A stretch of DNA of 16,707 nt from Butyrivibrio sp. UBA3740 (GTDB lineage Bacteria > Bacillota > Clostridia > Lachnospirales > Lachnospiraceae): the NCBI GenBank assembly GCA_002372465.1, contig DFGW01000115.1, positions 1 through 16,707 on the forward strand. The letters are read 5' to 3'. Shown here in pieces: positions 6,654 to 13,189 of the stretch; the first letter of the stretch is position 1; every line of letters starts with the position of its first letter. The position numbers were made by a program, and so were the translations under genes. The notes beneath the pieces are model-generated. The model saw only the letters and a program-made list of their open reading frames with translations, was not told the DNA's origin and searched no databases.

Positions 6654-6685
6654 GCTGCAATGTCCCCCAAGGGGGATGTTGCAGC
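6654..6685. terminator. GC-rich hairpin between the convergent peptide gene and comEC, no T-tract
   Basis: GCTGCAATGTCCCCC (6654-6668) pairs with GGGGGATGTTGCAGC (6671-6685) through 15 positions including two G-T wobbles, around a minimal AA loop. It starts 15 bases after the peptide stop. Neither side is followed by a run of T, so it is not a canonical intrinsic terminator. It may act as a 3' stabiliser, a rho-assisted stop or a regulatory RNA structure. Confidence 0.5.
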
Positions 6686-6738
6686 ATGACAGCAAAATAA
6701 TGACTAACTAAATGATCACGGGAAAGTAGCATTACAGC

Positions 6739-9219
6739 CTATCCCTGTTTTTTATATAATGACACGCTGACGCCATGAGCGTCTTTTTTTATGCATATCT
6801 CTCCGGACTCATCAGTTCGGTACACTCTGGTACCGATAGCATCAAGGCGCTCTAGGAGTTCCTTGTGGGGATGACCGTAGGAATTGTTAAGACCACAGCT
6901 TATTATGGCAATTGATGGATTCGTCAGTTCCAGAAACTGTGCATCTGTGGTGTACTGTGAGCCGTGGTGGGCCACTTTGAGAAGGGTCAGCTTCATGCTA
7001 CTGCCCTTTCCGGCCTTTAGCTCCTTCTTTACATTTTCAAGCCCCTGCCCTTCCATGTCCCCAGTGAAAAGAGCTGTAAACTGCCCAAAGCGCATCAGAA
7101 GAACTGTTGAGTAGGCGTTGGCACCTTCTGAAACCATATTAAGCGAAGGATTAAGACAGGTGAATAAAGCGCCTCCCAGGCTGAATTCTTCTCCGGTGTT
7201 AATATAGGCTATGGGAATTCCAATATCTGTTGCCATAGCTTCTATTTTCCTATAGTTCTCTCCCCGAGAGCTTTGTGAAACCTCAGGTAATATCAGCTGC
7301 ATTACCCTTATTCCGCCCTTTTCCATATCCTCCATGACTTCAAGTATTCCGCTTATGTGGTCCTCATCCTCATGGGTCATGACCACAGCGTCAAGAGTGC
7401 CGATTCCCTTATACTTAAGAAAAGGTATTATCCGGTATTTCCCCACATTCTTTTTCGAGGTGCTTCCTCCGTCAATAAGCATATGCTTTCCTTCACAGGA
7501 GATCACTATCCCATCTCCCTGTCCCACATCTATCATATCTATCTCCAGGTCGGGATCAGCGCGGAAAGTCAGCACCAGCACAGCCATAGCTAGGATTAAG
7601 GCGCGGAAAATGTCCATATAGCGAAAGTTATGTCCATATTTACGAACCTTTTTCGCAAATTCCTGGTTCTTCAGTCCTCCGGACAATAGCATAAATCCTC
7701 CCACCAGCATCATATAAAGAAGCACCTGCCACTTGTGTGAGTGCCCCATATACCAGGTAAAGCCGCTCCTTATAGTTCTTCCCGAGCAGAGCCACCTGTA
7801 AAAAGCCAGGATAAGATGTACCAAAGCACCGGGCATCTTCGGCAGTAGTGGTAGAGAAAAAGCACACGGAAAAAGCGTCATCAAACCTGCACTTAGCAGC
7901 ATGCATACAATTCCGGACATCATAAGCACCCCCATGAGAGGGATGACCAAAAGGTTCAGCACCATAGAATGAAGAGGAAATGTATAGTAGAAACACGCAT
8001 ATACAGGCAGGGTAACAGCGGTAATTGCCAGGCAGGACTTGAGGCCATCTAAGAGACCCAAGGCAAGGGCCATAAAATCAAAGGTGTGTCCAAAAGCATC
8101 AAAAACCATTGGGAAATTTACCTTTTCTCCTACGAGATTTACCGACAGACCACTCCTATCCTTACCATCGACGAATTTCATCTTCATATCCTCTTCTCCT
8201 GCCAGGATTCGGGCTGGAGAAAGTATAGGTTTGATCACTGTGATCCCAACAACAGCTCCAAAAGAGAATAAAAAGCCGCTGTTGTACAGGTACAGGGGCT
8301 GATCCAGAAGCAGCAGGATTTCTGCAAGGGCAAGGGCGCTGAGCACATCGTAGGTTCTCCCGGCAAGAGGTGCCATAAGGCGAAGGGTAAACATGCAGAT
8401 AGCTCGGAAGGAGGAGGTTCCCATTCCGCACATGATGCCATAGGAATACATAAAAGCTATTGCGATAATCGCAGGGGCCAGGTTCCAGAAAAATGGCTTT
8501 TCCAGCCAGCTTCCTCCAAGGAGCCTGTCCACACTTCCTGCGATGCGAAGCCCCAGGCGTTTTAAAAGTTCATATAAGCCCATGCCAATGATAGATATGT
8601 GAAGCCCACTGACCGCAAGGATATGAATGATCCCATTGTCCTTGTACATGTCTTTTAAGTCGGAGTCCATAAAGGCTTTATCTCCCAGTAGCATGGCCTT
8701 CATGATGGCAGAATCCTCCTCGGAAAGGCTCATATCCAGGGCATTTTCAAGGAATGTCCTTACCCTGAACAGGGTCTCTTTGTACCGGTCGGGATTGCCA
8801 CCCTGTCGCAGAATACTGCACCCGGTAAGTCTGTATGAAATTTTTAAAGTTGAATAATATAAACGGCTGTCAAATTCCCCCGGATTGGTTGGGGGCGAAA
8901 AGATCTTTACCCTGCCCGAGAGTTCAACGAACTGCCCAATGGCAGGCAAAGAATCACAAGAATCCAGATAACACTGGATAAGATATAAATCCGAAATATC
9001 CTGATCATTCTGACTTTTTGGAAACAAATAGATCACAGGAAGTATATCACCGGAAAAGCTCTTTCGAAACTCTTTTCCCTGAACCTGTCCGGTCAGGACA
9101 GCTTCTCTCCCATCGCCCTCAGAAGGTATACTTCCTGTAATATCAGATAAGCAAAGCTCAAGATAGATAAAGACAGCCGCCGTTAAAAGAATTGCCAGAA
9201 GGCATAACGGCCGTTTCAT
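6739..9219 (-). CDS. comEC: DNA-uptake channel protein ComEC/Rec2
   Basis: ComEC is the membrane channel that brings single-stranded DNA into competent cells. The 826-residue chain is of usual size and has three parts. An N-terminal membrane segment plus a DUF4131-like OB region covers ~1-185. A polytopic competence domain covers ~190-515, with the conserved VSGLHISI (203-210). A C-terminal metallo-beta-lactamase-like domain covers ~555-826, with GQGDG (566-570), the metal motif THEDEDH (615-621), GDM (720-722), AHHGS (750-754) and GHPH (782-785); this part is the proposed nuclease. A polar stretch at ~335-385 interrupts the membrane helices and may be an extra loop. An AGGAGT ribosome binding site precedes the ATG. 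It is the last gene of the leftward series that begins with comEA. There is no sign of decay, so the gene should be functional. Confidence 0.95.
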   Translation of the reverse strand: MKRPLCLLAILLTAAVFIYLELCLSDITGSIPSEGDGREAVLTGQVQGKEFRKSFSGDILPVIYLFPKSQNDQDISDLYLIQCYLDSCDSLPAIGQFVELSGRVKIFSPPTNPGEFDSRLYYSTLKISYRLTGCSILRQGGNPDRYKETLFRVRTFLENALDMSLSEEDSAIMKAMLLGDKAFMDSDLKDMYKDNGIIHILAVSGLHISIIGMGLYELLKRLGLRIAGSVDRLLGGSWLEKPFFWNLAPAIIAIAFMYSYGIMCGMGTSSFRAICMFTLRLMAPLAGRTYDVLSALALAEILLLLDQPLYLYNSGFLFSFGAVVGITVIKPILSPARILAGEEDMKMKFVDGKDRSGLSVNLVGEKVNFPMVFDAFGHTFDFMALALGLLDGLKSCLAITAVTLPVYACFYYTFPLHSMVLNLLVIPLMGVLMMSGIVCMLLSAGLMTLFPCAFSLPLLPKMPGALVHLILAFYRWLCSGRTIRSGFTWYMGHSHKWQVLLYMMLVGGFMLLSGGLKNQEFAKKVRKYGHNFRYMDIFRALILAMAVLVLTFRADPDLEIDMIDVGQGDGIVISCEGKHMLIDGGSTSKKNVGKYRIIPFLKYKGIGTLDAVVMTHEDEDHISGILEVMEDMEKGGIRVMQLILPEVSQSSRGENYRKIEAMATDIGIPIAYINTGEEFSLGGALFTCLNPSLNMVSEGANAYSTVLLMRFGQFTALFTGDMEGQGLENVKKELKAGKGSSMKLTLLKVAHHGSQYTTDAQFLELTNPSIAIISCGLNNSYGHPHKELLERLDAIGTRVYRTDESGEICIKKDAHGVSVSLYKKQG

Positions 9220-9255
9220 ATAATACTCCTAAATCAAAAAAATAAGTTTGCGCCT

Positions 9256-10191
9256 TTATTCAATAATATCCAGATTTCTCTCGTAGGGACCGGAAATCTC
9301 GAAGTCCATGAAGTTGAAGGTAGCCTCTCCGTTTACTGAAAATGCCACCTTATTTACATCGGAAAACTCCGCTATGGTGTTCACTATGGAGTAAAGGGCA
9401 ACCTCTGCGCTGACGCTGTAGGGCTGAGTCAGAAAAGCCTGGTCAAAGTCCACATAGCAGACTCCGTCTCGCACGTTAACGCTGTTGATCTTGGTATCCT
9501 TGGAGATGGTGGGATAACAGATATCTGTATTGGGTCCCTTAATGATCTGCTCAACAGCCAGTCTCTCCATGGAGATATTACTGTTGTAAACAACGGATCT
9601 GTAAACAGGAACAAGCTTATCCCCTGCCTCGTTGGAGAAGAACAGCTTAAGCTCCACCTTCTCATAGGTATTGATCTCGTTACCAACGTTGAAGATAAAG
9701 GTATCAGCAGACATATTTCCGATGATGTTGCCGTAGTGATCGGTAAGTGGAGTTCCCTCCACCTGGAAATTCACATACTCTATATCCCGGATCTGGGTAA
9801 AGGTCCTGACAATGGCTGCTCTGTCCAGAATCTCAACAGTACGGCCAATGTCCATGTACTGAATTCCGAAGTTCAGGGTCAGGAGCTTATCGCTTAAGGA
9901 ATAGCCGATAAGATTCACATCTCCGGTCAGCGGAGCCTCGTATTGAAGGCGCTCAGGCATCTTCCCCAGCTGCTCAATAAGCTCTCCTATCACTGCATCG
10001 GTATCCGAAAGGTCGCTTTGTATATCATATTCCACTGCCACAATCCCGGTCTCGCTGTTGTTTACGTAAAAGAGCTTAAAGGCATCTGGATCCATAGGCG
10101 CCCTTCTCTCACATCCAACCAGCAAAAGAGCCAGTGCCGGCACCAGGAAAAGAGCTATTCTGTTTTTCAAAGCTTTAAATCTTCGTAACAT
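9256..10191 (-). CDS. GerMN-domain lipoprotein (LpqB-like partner of the adjacent two-component system)
   Basis: The 311-residue protein begins with a basic and hydrophobic signal ending in LLVGC, with Cys27 as the lipidated residue, so it is attached outside the membrane. Two GerMN-type repeats can be seen. The first is at ~36-150 (KLFYVNN...VNFQVEGTPL) and the second at ~178-290 (VELKLFFSNE...AVEQIIKGP...VAFSVNGEA). The family includes spore germination protein GerM and the C-terminal part of actinobacterial LpqB. It starts 19 bases after the histidine kinase stop, and comEC begins 36 bases downstream, so all are probably one operon. By analogy with LpqB it may tune the sensor kinase in the envelope; this is inference from gene order. 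A germination role is less likely, as no other spore gene is adjacent. The ribosome binding site is weak. Confidence 0.88.
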   Translation of the reverse strand: MLRRFKALKNRIALFLVPALALLLVGCERRAPMDPDAFKLFYVNNSETGIVAVEYDIQSDLSDTDAVIGELIEQLGKMPERLQYEAPLTGDVNLIGYSLSDKLLTLNFGIQYMDIGRTVEILDRAAIVRTFTQIRDIEYVNFQVEGTPLTDHYGNIIGNMSADTFIFNVGNEINTYEKVELKLFFSNEAGDKLVPVYRSVVYNSNISMERLAVEQIIKGPNTDICYPTISKDTKINSVNVRDGVCYVDFDQAFLTQPYSVSAEVALYSIVNTIAEFSDVNKVAFSVNGEATFNFMDFEISGPYERNLDIIE

Positions 10192-10210
10192 CTCTTAGTC
10201 CCACTTTCGG

Positions 10211-11704
10211 TCATTTAGCTGATGCACTGTTTATAAGCGGAATCTTCATAGTAAAGGTGGTTCCTTCGCCGGGTGTACTCTCAACGTCTATGGTGCCTCT
10301 GTGCATGATGACAGCATTTCTGGCAATAGCAAGGCCAAGTCCTGTTCCGCCGATTTCTCTGGACCTGGACTTATCCACCCTATAGAATCTCTCATAAATA
10401 TGATCCAGTGAATCTGCAGGAATTCCTACACCTGAGTCGATGACTTTCACATAGAAATACTGATGATCAGCGTCAAGCTCAACCCTTACCCAGCCTTCAT
10501 CTTTGTTGTATTTAATGGCGTTTTCCACCAGATTCATGATAACAAGTGAAATTTTAACCTCATCGATCTCCGCAGTGATAGCTCTTTTACTCTCAAGGGT
10601 AAGCTCAATGTTGTGCTGCCTTGCAATGGGACGAAGACGCTTTAAGACAACCTCAGTAAGCGCCACCACATCCACCGATGAAATGGAAAGCCCGGAAGCC
10701 TTCTTGTCCATTTTGACAAGAGCCAGAAGGTCGTTGATGATCTTGTCCTCTCTGTCAATCTCTGCGCCGATATCCGACATGAACTCCCGGTAAACCTCAT
10801 TGGGAACATCATCCTGGGCCAAAAGAGAATCAGCCAGTACCTTCATGGAGGTAATAGGGGTCTTAAGCTCATGGGAGACGTTTGATACAAACTCCTGACG
10901 TGAATCGTCCAAGACCTTCATTCTCTTAAGAAGCGCATTGAAGGCATTAATGATCTGCTCAGTCTCGATATAATTGGGGCCAACGATAGGTTCGTCGGTG
11001 TAGCCTGCCTTCACATCATTGATAGCAGCCGTTATCCTGTCGAAGGGCTTCAGAAGCAGATATGCCACCACAGCTGCATATATCAAAATAGATAAAATGA
11101 TCACAACTTCAAGGATATTGGCACGGCGGCTTAAGATTTCAAGGGTTGTGGCAATGGTATCGCTGGAAGCACTTGTCAAAAGAACTCCTCGCACCACTTC
11201 ACTTGTCTTGCCGGATACAGATACGTCCTCCTCCTCAATGACTTCACTCTCAATGATGGGGGTAACAACCTCAATATAGCCGTTGGCACTGTCGTACTTG
11301 GACACAGTTCCCTTGGAGCCGGTCTTCAGACAATTGACCACTTCCTCAGAGATAATGGTCTTCCCCTGACTGATGTTGTAGGTGTCCTTTACAACCTTAA
11401 GGTCATCGTTAATAACGATAACACGGCCTTCATAAAGGTTGGCCAGCATATCGATCTCAGCATTTATGACCTCCGAGGAGGTATCCTGTAAATAATTTGA
11501 AACAATAAGATGATTTGCCAGAATCCTCAGCTGTCTCTGGACCTCTGTGGACTTGACGTTGACAGCACGGTCCTCATAGCTGGAAAGAATGACAGAATGC
11601 ATCACCAGGCATGACACCAGCCCGGTGAAAAAGACAATTATAAAGAACCTGACTCTTAGACTTTTAAGTACATTACCGATTCTAAAACTTTTATCCATAA
11701 TCAT
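10211..11704 (-). CDS. Sensor histidine kinase (HAMP, HisKA, HATPase), WalK/MtrB-like
   Basis: From the chosen start the protein has 497 residues. Membrane segments at ~18-40 and ~197-219 enclose a ~155-residue extracytoplasmic sensor domain that includes an acidic SEVIEEEDVSVSG stretch. A HAMP linker follows (~220-270). The kinase core has the H-box SHELKTPI (phosphoacceptor His278), the N-box NLVENAIKYN (~391-400), DSGVGIP (G1) and GGTGLGLAIA (G2), so it is complete. I chose the ATG at 11704 because it overlaps the regulator stop as ATGA, a typical coupled start. A longer frame from 11731 would overlap by 31 bases, and the ATG at 11698 is also possible. It should phosphorylate the regulator encoded just upstream. 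The GerMN lipoprotein downstream may modulate it. The signal sensed is unknown. Confidence 0.93.
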   Translation of the reverse strand: MIMDKSFRIGNVLKSLRVRFFIIVFFTGLVSCLVMHSVILSSYEDRAVNVKSTEVQRQLRILANHLIVSNYLQDTSSEVINAEIDMLANLYEGRVIVINDDLKVVKDTYNISQGKTIISEEVVNCLKTGSKGTVSKYDSANGYIEVVTPIIESEVIEEEDVSVSGKTSEVVRGVLLTSASSDTIATTLEILSRRANILEVVIILSILIYAAVVAYLLLKPFDRITAAINDVKAGYTDEPIVGPNYIETEQIINAFNALLKRMKVLDDSRQEFVSNVSHELKTPITSMKVLADSLLAQDDVPNEVYREFMSDIGAEIDREDKIINDLLALVKMDKKASGLSISSVDVVALTEVVLKRLRPIARQHNIELTLESKRAITAEIDEVKISLVIMNLVENAIKYNKDEGWVRVELDADHQYFYVKVIDSGVGIPADSLDHIYERFYRVDKSRSREIGGTGLGLAIARNAVIMHRGTIDVESTPGEGTTFTMKIPLINSASAK

Positions 11705-12381
11705 GCCTGGAAGTAGTATCCGGCGCCCCATTTAGTTCTTACGTATTTTGGCTCGCTTGGGTTAATCTCAAGCTTCTCGCGAAGTCTTCTGATATGAACA
11801 TCAACAGTTCTCTCATCTCCGGGATAGTCCTTGCCCCAGATGGTCTCAAGAAGCTCTTCCCTTGAGTAGGTCTTGCCGGGGTGTGATGCAAGGAGCTCTA
11901 AAAGCTCATATTCCCTGCTGGTTACGTTGATCTCTCTATCCTTAACAAAAACTCTTCTGTATTCCTCGTTGAGCTTAAGGTCTCCAAAGGTCATAACCTT
12001 CTCAGCCTCTGCGCCTCTGTTGGTCCTTCTGATAATGGCCTTGATCCTGGCCTTTACCTCAAGGATGTTGAAGGGCTTTGTGATATAGTCATCTGCGCCG
12101 TACTCAAGCCCCAGTATCTTGTCCATGTCATCGCCCTTGGCTGTGAGCATGATGATAGGCACGTTTGAAAACTCCCTGATCTGCTGACAAACTTCGAAGC
12201 CTGAAAGCCCGGGAAGCATAACATCAAGAAGAATGATATCGTATTCATTGGCCCTGGCCATATCAAGAGCTTCCTGCCCGTCATAGGCACAATCCACAAC
12301 AATATCATCCTGTTCAAGACTGAACTTTATTCCCTTTACGATTGCTTTCTCGTCGTCAACTACAAGCGCTTTCTTGCTCAT
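11701..12381 (-). CDS. OmpR/PhoB-family response regulator, WalR/MtrA-like
   Basis: The 226-residue protein has a full receiver domain (1-120) with acidic pocket Asp9/Asp10, phosphoacceptor Asp53 (ILLDVMLPG), Thr80 and Lys102 (ADDYITKPF). It is followed by a winged-helix DNA-binding domain (~128-226) with TSREYELLELL, RTVDVHIRRLREKL and the terminal KWGAGYYF hairpin. It is the cognate partner of the kinase, which begins on its stop codon. It lies 19 bases after comEA. The order regulator, kinase, GerMN lipoprotein matches the mtrA-mtrB-lpqB order of actinobacteria and also resembles walRK loci of Firmicutes, whose accessory proteins (YycH/YycI) are not seen here. Target genes are unknown. Control of its own operon, including the competence genes, is possible but not shown. 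Confidence 0.94.
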   Translation of the reverse strand: MSKKALVVDDEKAIVKGIKFSLEQDDIVVDCAYDGQEALDMARANEYDIILLDVMLPGLSGFEVCQQIREFSNVPIIMLTAKGDDMDKILGLEYGADDYITKPFNILEVKARIKAIIRRTNRGAEAEKVMTFGDLKLNEEYRRVFVKDREINVTSREYELLELLASHPGKTYSREELLETIWGKDYPGDERTVDVHIRRLREKLEINPSEPKYVRTKWGAGYYFQA

Positions 12382-12400
12382 TCCTTCACCATTCCATATA

Positions 12401-13117
12401 TTAAACTGTTATAGTGTCCTTAATCCTGGAAAAGAGCTTATCCTTGATCCCGGATACCTTCATGATATCCTCTTTGGTCTTAAAAGCTCCGTTTTCCTCC
12501 CGATATTTTATGATCCTACCTGCTATGCCATCGCCCACTCCCGGCAGAGTCTTAAGCTGCTCTGCAGTTGCGGTATTGATATTCACAAGGCCGGCTCCGG
12601 ATGCCTCTGCCCCGTTAAAAGAGCCGTCAGCGCCTCCCGTCAGCCCTTTGTCAAAAGAGCTAAAGCCGGATTCATCACTGTTTCCTCCATCTGAAAGAAG
12701 CAAAGCCTCATCCAGGGTTGGCACCTTAAGCTTCATGCCATCAGTAATCCTCGCTGCCAGATTGATGTAAGTCCTGTCAGCATCCTTAGAAAAACCACCT
12801 GCCGCCTCTATGGCATCATTGATACGGCTCGTCTCCGGTAGCTCGTAGACCCCCGGTAAGTTCACAGCTCCGCATATGAACACAGCGATCTTCTCCGGTT
12901 CAGCAAGACTTTTTTCCTCTTCGGGACCTGGCAAATCTTCCGGGTTTTCTACCCGAACGGAATCCCCAGGTTCTTCCGAAATTTCTTTTCCCGACCCTTC
13001 AGTCCTATCCGCAGCCTCTTCCAAAGCCACGTCAGTCAGTACCACTTCAGCATTTCTTGATGAACAACCGGTTAACAAACACAGCATAATTGCTGCAGTT
13101 ATAAATATTTTTCGCAT
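12401..13117 (-). CDS. comEA: ComEA-type DNA-binding lipoprotein (SLBB plus helix-hairpin-helix)
   Basis: ComEA binds double-stranded DNA outside the membrane and feeds it to ComEC. The ATG at 13117 is chosen because GGAGG lies 4 bases upstream and a lipoprotein signal begins at once: MRKIFITAAIMLCLLTGC, with Cys18 in the lipobox. A frame from 13147 would add 10 residues that spoil this signal. The 238-residue protein continues with an acidic linker (~25-75), an SLBB beta-grasp domain (~77-134: IAVFICGAVNLPGVYEL), a Gly/Ser/Asp-rich linker (~142-175) and a C-terminal pair of helix-hairpin-helix motifs (VNINTATAEQLKTLPGVGDG onward, ~178-238). Many Firmicute ComEA proteins use a membrane helix as anchor, so the lipid anchor is notable. 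It opens the run comEA, regulator, kinase, GerMN lipoprotein, comEC. Confidence 0.9.
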   Translation of the reverse strand: MRKIFITAAIMLCLLTGCSSRNAEVVLTDVALEEAADRTEGSGKEISEEPGDSVRVENPEDLPGPEEEKSLAEPEKIAVFICGAVNLPGVYELPETSRINDAIEAAGGFSKDADRTYINLAARITDGMKLKVPTLDEALLLSDGGNSDESGFSSFDKGLTGGADGSFNGAEASGAGLVNINTATAEQLKTLPGVGDGIAGRIIKYREENGAFKTKEDIMKVSGIKDKLFSRIKDTITV

Positions 13118-13121
13118 GTTT

Positions 13122-13126
13122 CCTCC
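13122..13126 (-). promoter_or_regulatory. Ribosome binding site fixing the comEA start
   Basis: GGAGG on the minus strand is 4 bases from the ATG at 13117 and downstream of the alternative upstream ATG at 13147. It therefore selects the shorter protein with the intact lipoprotein signal. Confidence 0.8.
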
Positions 13127-13155
13127 ATATAAGAGGACCCCATCCATGCCTTACT

Positions 13156-13184
13156 ATTCTATTCGATTAAAAAGTTTTTTTCAA
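13156..13184 (-). promoter_or_regulatory. Predicted sigma-A promoter upstream of comEA
   Basis: On the minus strand TTGAAA (13184-13179) and TAGAAT (13161-13156) are separated by exactly 17 bases. Each matches the sigma-A consensus at 5 of 6 positions. The site lies wholly in the 72-base gap after the solute-binding-protein-like gene. The expected start of transcription is near 13149, leaving a leader of about 30 bases before the comEA ATG. This would let comEA through comEC be transcribed apart from the arg genes. Confidence 0.58.
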
Positions 13185-13189
13185 TATCA

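Noticed and set aside
6462..6732. Two minus-strand frames of 77 and 84 codons opposite the small peptide gene
   Set aside because: No ribosome binding site and no recognisable protein features; the plus strand there has a perfect AGGAGG and a textbook double-glycine leader.
6409..6738. A complete bacteriocin or RiPP cluster around the double-glycine peptide
   Set aside because: No transporter, peptidase, immunity or modifying enzyme is encoded on either strand nearby; flanking genes are a phosphatase and comEC, so only an orphan precursor is supported.
7640..8441. Several 68-118 residue minus-strand frames (for example 7640-7996, 8162-8431, 8235-8441)
   Set aside because: They lie in other frames inside comEC, have no ribosome binding site and have Pro/Cys/Ser-rich low-likelihood translations; comEC itself is intact through the region.
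9256..10191. Spore germination protein GerM
   Set aside because: The GerMN repeats fit, but position directly after a sensor kinase and the lack of spore genes favour an LpqB-like role; the name GerM was not used.
11705..11731. Longer N-terminus for the histidine kinase (MGRRILLPG extension)
   Set aside because: It would overlap the regulator by 31 bases; the ATGA overlap at 11701-11704 is a more typical coupled start and places the membrane segment close to the N-terminus.
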